In this document: positions 7,908-10,000 of the stretch, piece by piece
Position numbering within the stretch: position 1 is the first letter of the stretch
Layout: each line of letters opens with the position of its first letter
NCBI RefSeq assembly: GCF_020217185.1
Contig: NZ_JAIWNX010000294.1
Span: forward strand, 1 to 10,000
Origin: Asticcacaulis sp.
Lineage (GTDB): Bacteria > Pseudomonadota > Alphaproteobacteria > Caulobacterales > Caulobacteraceae
Reading direction: 5' to 3'
DNA: 10,000 bases
Made by a program: the position numbers and the translations under genes
The notes under the pieces: generated by a model
Databases searched by the model: none
Seen by the model: the letters and a program-made list of their open reading frames with translations, nothing else
What the model was told of the DNA's origin: nothing

Positions 7908-7914
7908 TTTCCTT
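7908..7914 (-). promoter_or_regulatory. Ribosome binding site of the transporter gene, abutting the lyase stop
   Basis: On the minus strand AAGGAAA sits five bases before the ATG at 7902. Its first A is the last base of the lyase TAA stop. Ribosomes ending the lyase would therefore clear this site, suggesting coupled translation of lyase and transporter. Confidence 0.75.
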
Positions 7915-9524
7915 TATTTCTTTTTGTTTTCGTTAGTGTCTTTGGCGTTCAGTGCCCCGATCAGCGCCTTCATATTGTCGATATAGGCGCTGGTCGAAAT
8001 GCCGATGACGGGTTTATCGGCGAGGTAGGGCGAAGTGTCGGTCTTGTCGCCAACGTGCGTCGAGCGGTAATCGCCCTCGGCCGGCGTCGGCGAACCGTCG
8101 CCGATGTAGGGGTTGGAGGTCGATTTCAGCTCGGTCGGCCACCAGCCGTCCTTGTTCAGCGACTTGACCAGTTGGCCGGCGGTTTCGGCGACGCGGCTGT
8201 GGTTGAGGTCGGAATCACCATGTTCCTCGATCAGGAAATAACGCGGCAGCGGCTTGGCCACGCCGTATTTCAGCGGCGAGTCTTTGGAGGCCTCTTCCGG
8301 CGGGGTGGCTTTCAGCTTTTCATAGTCCTGACGCAGCTTGGCGACATTGATCGAGCGCGTCGAGCTGTAGTGGCGCAGCGTATGCTCCGGATTATAGTCG
8401 GCATAGTAGTGGCCATTGACGACGTTAGAGCCTTCGCGGTGCGTATAGAGCGCCTTGTTGGTGCCCAGTTCCACAAACGACGGATAGAGGGGCTTTTCAC
8501 CGGGCAGACGCACCGAGTCGAGCCAGTCGAGCGCTGCCGGAATGGGCGCCAGATATTTGGTGTCGCCGGTGAGCTTATAGAAGTCCATCAACTGCCGGAT
8601 GGCGCTGGCGGTGGTGTGCGCGGACAGCGATTTCGGCTCATAGGTCCGCGCGCCTGCGGGCTTGAGATCGGGCGTATATTGCAGCGCCCAACCGGCCTGC
8701 GGCGCGCCGTTTTGCGCCAGAATATAAATGTTCATGCCGCGGTTTATGGCATCGAGAACGCGCGTTTCACCCAGCGCCTGATAGCAGAGGATCAGGAAGT
8801 GGACATTACCGGCGGCCACATCGTCATTAAAGGTGATGTAGGAGGTGTAGTCCGGCTGACCGTGGTGCGAAAACTCGTATTTCAGCGGATATCGCTGCGG
8901 CCAGCCGCCGTTGGGGTACTGGCTTTTGAGAACGAAGTCGATCGCCTTGTCGAGGGAGGGTTTGTACTTCGGGTCGTGCTTTTCGAGATAGAGACGCAGG
9001 ATGAAGGTCATCGCCTCCACCGTGCCGTCATCGTCATAGGTGGCGTTGCCCCAGTAGTGCTGGAACTCTTCCATGCGCCAGGCGTTCTTGCCGATGGTGT
9101 CGTACCACTGCTTCGTGGAGGCCTCGCCGCCGAAGTCGATGAAATAGTGCCAGCCGCCGTTGTCCTGCTGGCCGAAGATCAGGGCGGCGGCGGCCTTTTC
9201 GGCAGCGGTGTAGTAATACTCATCGCCCGTGGCATGGTAAGCGTCGAGGAAGAGGTGACCCATGGTGGCCGTACCCGGAGGCTGCACCCAGATCATGCTG
9301 GGTTTGGCTTCCAGCTCTCCCCAGCGGCGCGACATGTCCGGCAGATAAGACCACACATAGCCGCCATTGGTCGAAACGGTCTCGACCATGAATTGCGTGG
9401 CCTTGCGCATGGTCTTTTTGATCGCGCTGTCCGACGGCTGAGGGGCGGCTGTGGCGAGAGGGCTGCACAAAGCCAGACACAGGCCCGCCGTCAGGCCTGC
9501 AATCGATTTTAAAAAGGGGCGCAT
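7914..9524 (-). CDS. Secreted pectate lyase, PL10-like
   Basis: The protein (536 residues) probably cleaves polygalacturonate by beta-elimination. A signal peptide spans residues 1 to about 26-27 (hydrophobic 8-20, site PLATA-AP), so it acts in the periplasm or outside. The catalytic region resembles PL10 (Pec_lyase): NGGWPQRYPL (205-214), YTSYITFNDD (226-235, acidic residues expected to bind calcium), GWALQY (278-283), ARTYEPKSL (292-300) and FVELGTNKALYTHREGS (350-366). Arg363 aligns with the arginine region I associate with the catalytic base. The N-terminal part (40-160) has WVQPPGTATMGHLFLDAY, as in longer lyase homologues of several phyla. Motifs of the type NGGY or GGW/GW recur at about 53, 123, 207, 278 and 460, fitting an alpha/alpha toroid. 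The C-terminus after 400 is less conserved and ends in ENKKK. The start at 9524 gives the signal peptide; the ribosome site is weak. It is first in an operon with the ExuT-like carrier. Confidence 0.85.
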   Translation of the reverse strand: MRPFLKSIAGLTAGLCLALCSPLATAAPQPSDSAIKKTMRKATQFMVETVSTNGGYVWSYLPDMSRRWGELEAKPSMIWVQPPGTATMGHLFLDAYHATGDEYYYTAAEKAAAALIFGQQDNGGWHYFIDFGGEASTKQWYDTIGKNAWRMEEFQHYWGNATYDDDGTVEAMTFILRLYLEKHDPKYKPSLDKAIDFVLKSQYPNGGWPQRYPLKYEFSHHGQPDYTSYITFNDDVAAGNVHFLILCYQALGETRVLDAINRGMNIYILAQNGAPQAGWALQYTPDLKPAGARTYEPKSLSAHTTASAIRQLMDFYKLTGDTKYLAPIPAALDWLDSVRLPGEKPLYPSFVELGTNKALYTHREGSNVVNGHYYADYNPEHTLRHYSSTRSINVAKLRQDYEKLKATPPEEASKDSPLKYGVAKPLPRYFLIEEHGDSDLNHSRVAETAGQLVKSLNKDGWWPTELKSTSNPYIGDGSPTPAEGDYRSTHVGDKTDTSPYLADKPVIGISTSAYIDNMKALIGALNAKDTNENKKK

Positions 9525-9576
9525 GGAGTAGGCGTCTTTCCCGAAACTGAGCGTTTGTTTTTATGGTTGGCACTAG

Positions 9577-9604
9577 CTTATACGGTAATGACACCGGTTT
9601 CCAG
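9577..9604 (-). promoter_or_regulatory. Candidate promoter and LacI-type operator of the pectate lyase operon
   Basis: On the minus strand a -10-like TATAAG (9577-9582) lies 16 bases from a weak -35-like CTGGAA (9599-9604). Between and partly over them is the palindrome GACACCGGTTTC (plus strand 9590-9601; core ACCGGT 9593-9598), with one mismatched pair. This is the shape of LacI-family operators, which have a central CG and resemble GAAACCGGTTTC. A repressor bound here would block the promoter, as expected for a sugar-induced gene. The regulator is not in the window, and the promoter call is mine by eye. Confidence 0.45.
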
Positions 9605-9658
9605 CGTATCGTCATAAATTTTTTCGGGACATTTTTTTCAGGCGCTGAAGCGACGCGA

Positions 9659-10000
9659 TTAATTCGGCAGGGGGTAGGGCGACAGGGCGGCGCTGAGGCG
9701 ACCCAGCGTCACAGGTTTCGACAGGTGGCCGTCCATACCGGCATCGAGGCAGAGCTGGCGCTCATCAATCAGGCCCTGCGGCGTCAGGCCGATGATGACA
9801 ACCGGCGGGATCAGCCGGCGACGTTCCAGATCACGGATTTGGCGTGTGGCGCGAAACCCGTCCATGTCCGGCAGGTCGATGCTGAGCAGCACGACGTGGC
9901 CCTGACGCGACAACAGGGCCTCCAGCAGGGCGTCACCGCGGGTAAGGACGACGGCCTTCAGCCCCAGATCCTCCAGCAGGGTGACGATGAGGTCGGCGCT
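9659..10000 (-). CDS. C-terminal response-regulator receiver domain lacking the phosphoacceptor aspartate (partial)
   Basis: The minus-strand frame is open from the window edge to TAA (9659-9661), giving 113 residues; the gene begins outside. It reads as a CheY-like receiver from about helix 1 to the end: LLEDLGLKAV, VVLLSIDLPDMDGF, TRQIRDLE, VVIIGLTPQG, CLDAGMDGHLSKPVT. The conserved Thr (GLT) and Lys (SKP) of the fold are present. Where receivers have Asp in the pattern LMDIQMP.MDG, this one has Ser (codon 9881-9883), while an Asp appears two places later. The protein ends soon after the domain, as in many hybrid histidine kinases, but a stand-alone regulator cannot be excluded because the 5' part is missing. 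A short internal TTG start (9913) is not needed. The gap to the lyase start (9525-9658) holds only the lyase promoter region. Confidence 0.82.
   Translation of the reverse strand, partial: SADLIVTLLEDLGLKAVVLTRGDALLEALLSRQGHVVLLSIDLPDMDGFRATRQIRDLERRRLIPPVVIIGLTPQGLIDERQLCLDAGMDGHLSKPVTLGRLSAALSPYPLPN

Noticed and set aside
7836..9512. 558-codon plus-strand open frame opposite the pectate lyase
   Set aside because: It is the mirror of a well-supported gene with a signal peptide and PL10 motifs. The antisense product is Arg/Gly/Val-rich with no recognisable domain. Long antisense frames are common in GC-rich DNA with strong third-position bias.
9637..9649. TTCAG-GCG-CTGAA hairpin beside a T-run, as a terminator for the receiver gene
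   Set aside because: For the minus-strand gene the run would have to be T on the minus strand after the stem. Here it reads A, and the five-pair stem is weak. On the plus strand the T-run precedes the stem.
9659..9913. Stand-alone 84-residue protein starting at TTG 9913
   Set aside because: The same frame stays open to the window edge and the added residues complete earlier parts of the receiver fold, so the start is artificial.
1..10000. Mobile element, CRISPR array, phage or defence island
   Set aside because: No transposase, integrase, tRNA, regular repeats or terminal inverted repeats were seen. Gene content is metabolic and composition is even apart from short intergenic AT-rich stretches.

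Overview
The window is moderately GC-rich, densely packed bacterial DNA, most likely from an alphaproteobacterium. A Caulobacteraceae member such as Asticcacaulis is my best guess, judged from protein style and the pairing of tyrosine catabolism with pectin use. No RNA gene, transposon, CRISPR array or origin was seen, and no gene-free stretch exceeds about 140 bases.

Bases 1-132 hold the last 43 codons of an unrecognised plus-strand gene. It meets head-on, with stop codons overlapping, a five-gene minus-strand operon (129-5333) for tyrosine breakdown. In transcription order this is hppD, hmgA, fahA, a small Rieske iron-sulfur protein and an aromatic aminotransferase. The aminotransferase makes 4-hydroxyphenylpyruvate from tyrosine, HppD makes homogentisate, HmgA opens the ring, and FahA splits fumarylacetoacetate into fumarate and acetoacetate. 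The first three junctions are 1-4 base overlaps, so the genes are probably translationally coupled. The maleylacetoacetate isomerase step (maiA) is not in the operon, and the Rieske protein has no obvious partner here.

A 115-base AT-rich divergent intergenic region (5334-5448) separates hppD from galM on the plus strand. GalM is an aldose 1-epimerase with a signal peptide, so probably periplasmic. It ends at a strong bidirectional terminator (6593-6622), against which a minus-strand pectin operon also ends. That operon runs from a secreted PL10-type pectate lyase (7914-9524) to an ExuT-like sugar-acid MFS transporter (6625-7902), 11 bases apart. A LacI-type palindrome overlaps the proposed promoter of the lyase. 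The likely logic is that the lyase cuts pectate outside the cytoplasm, GalM speeds anomer exchange of released sugars, and the transporter imports galacturonate-type acids.

The right edge (9659-10000, minus) holds the C-terminal receiver domain of a two-component protein. Its usual phosphoacceptor aspartate is a serine, which suggests a degenerate receiver.
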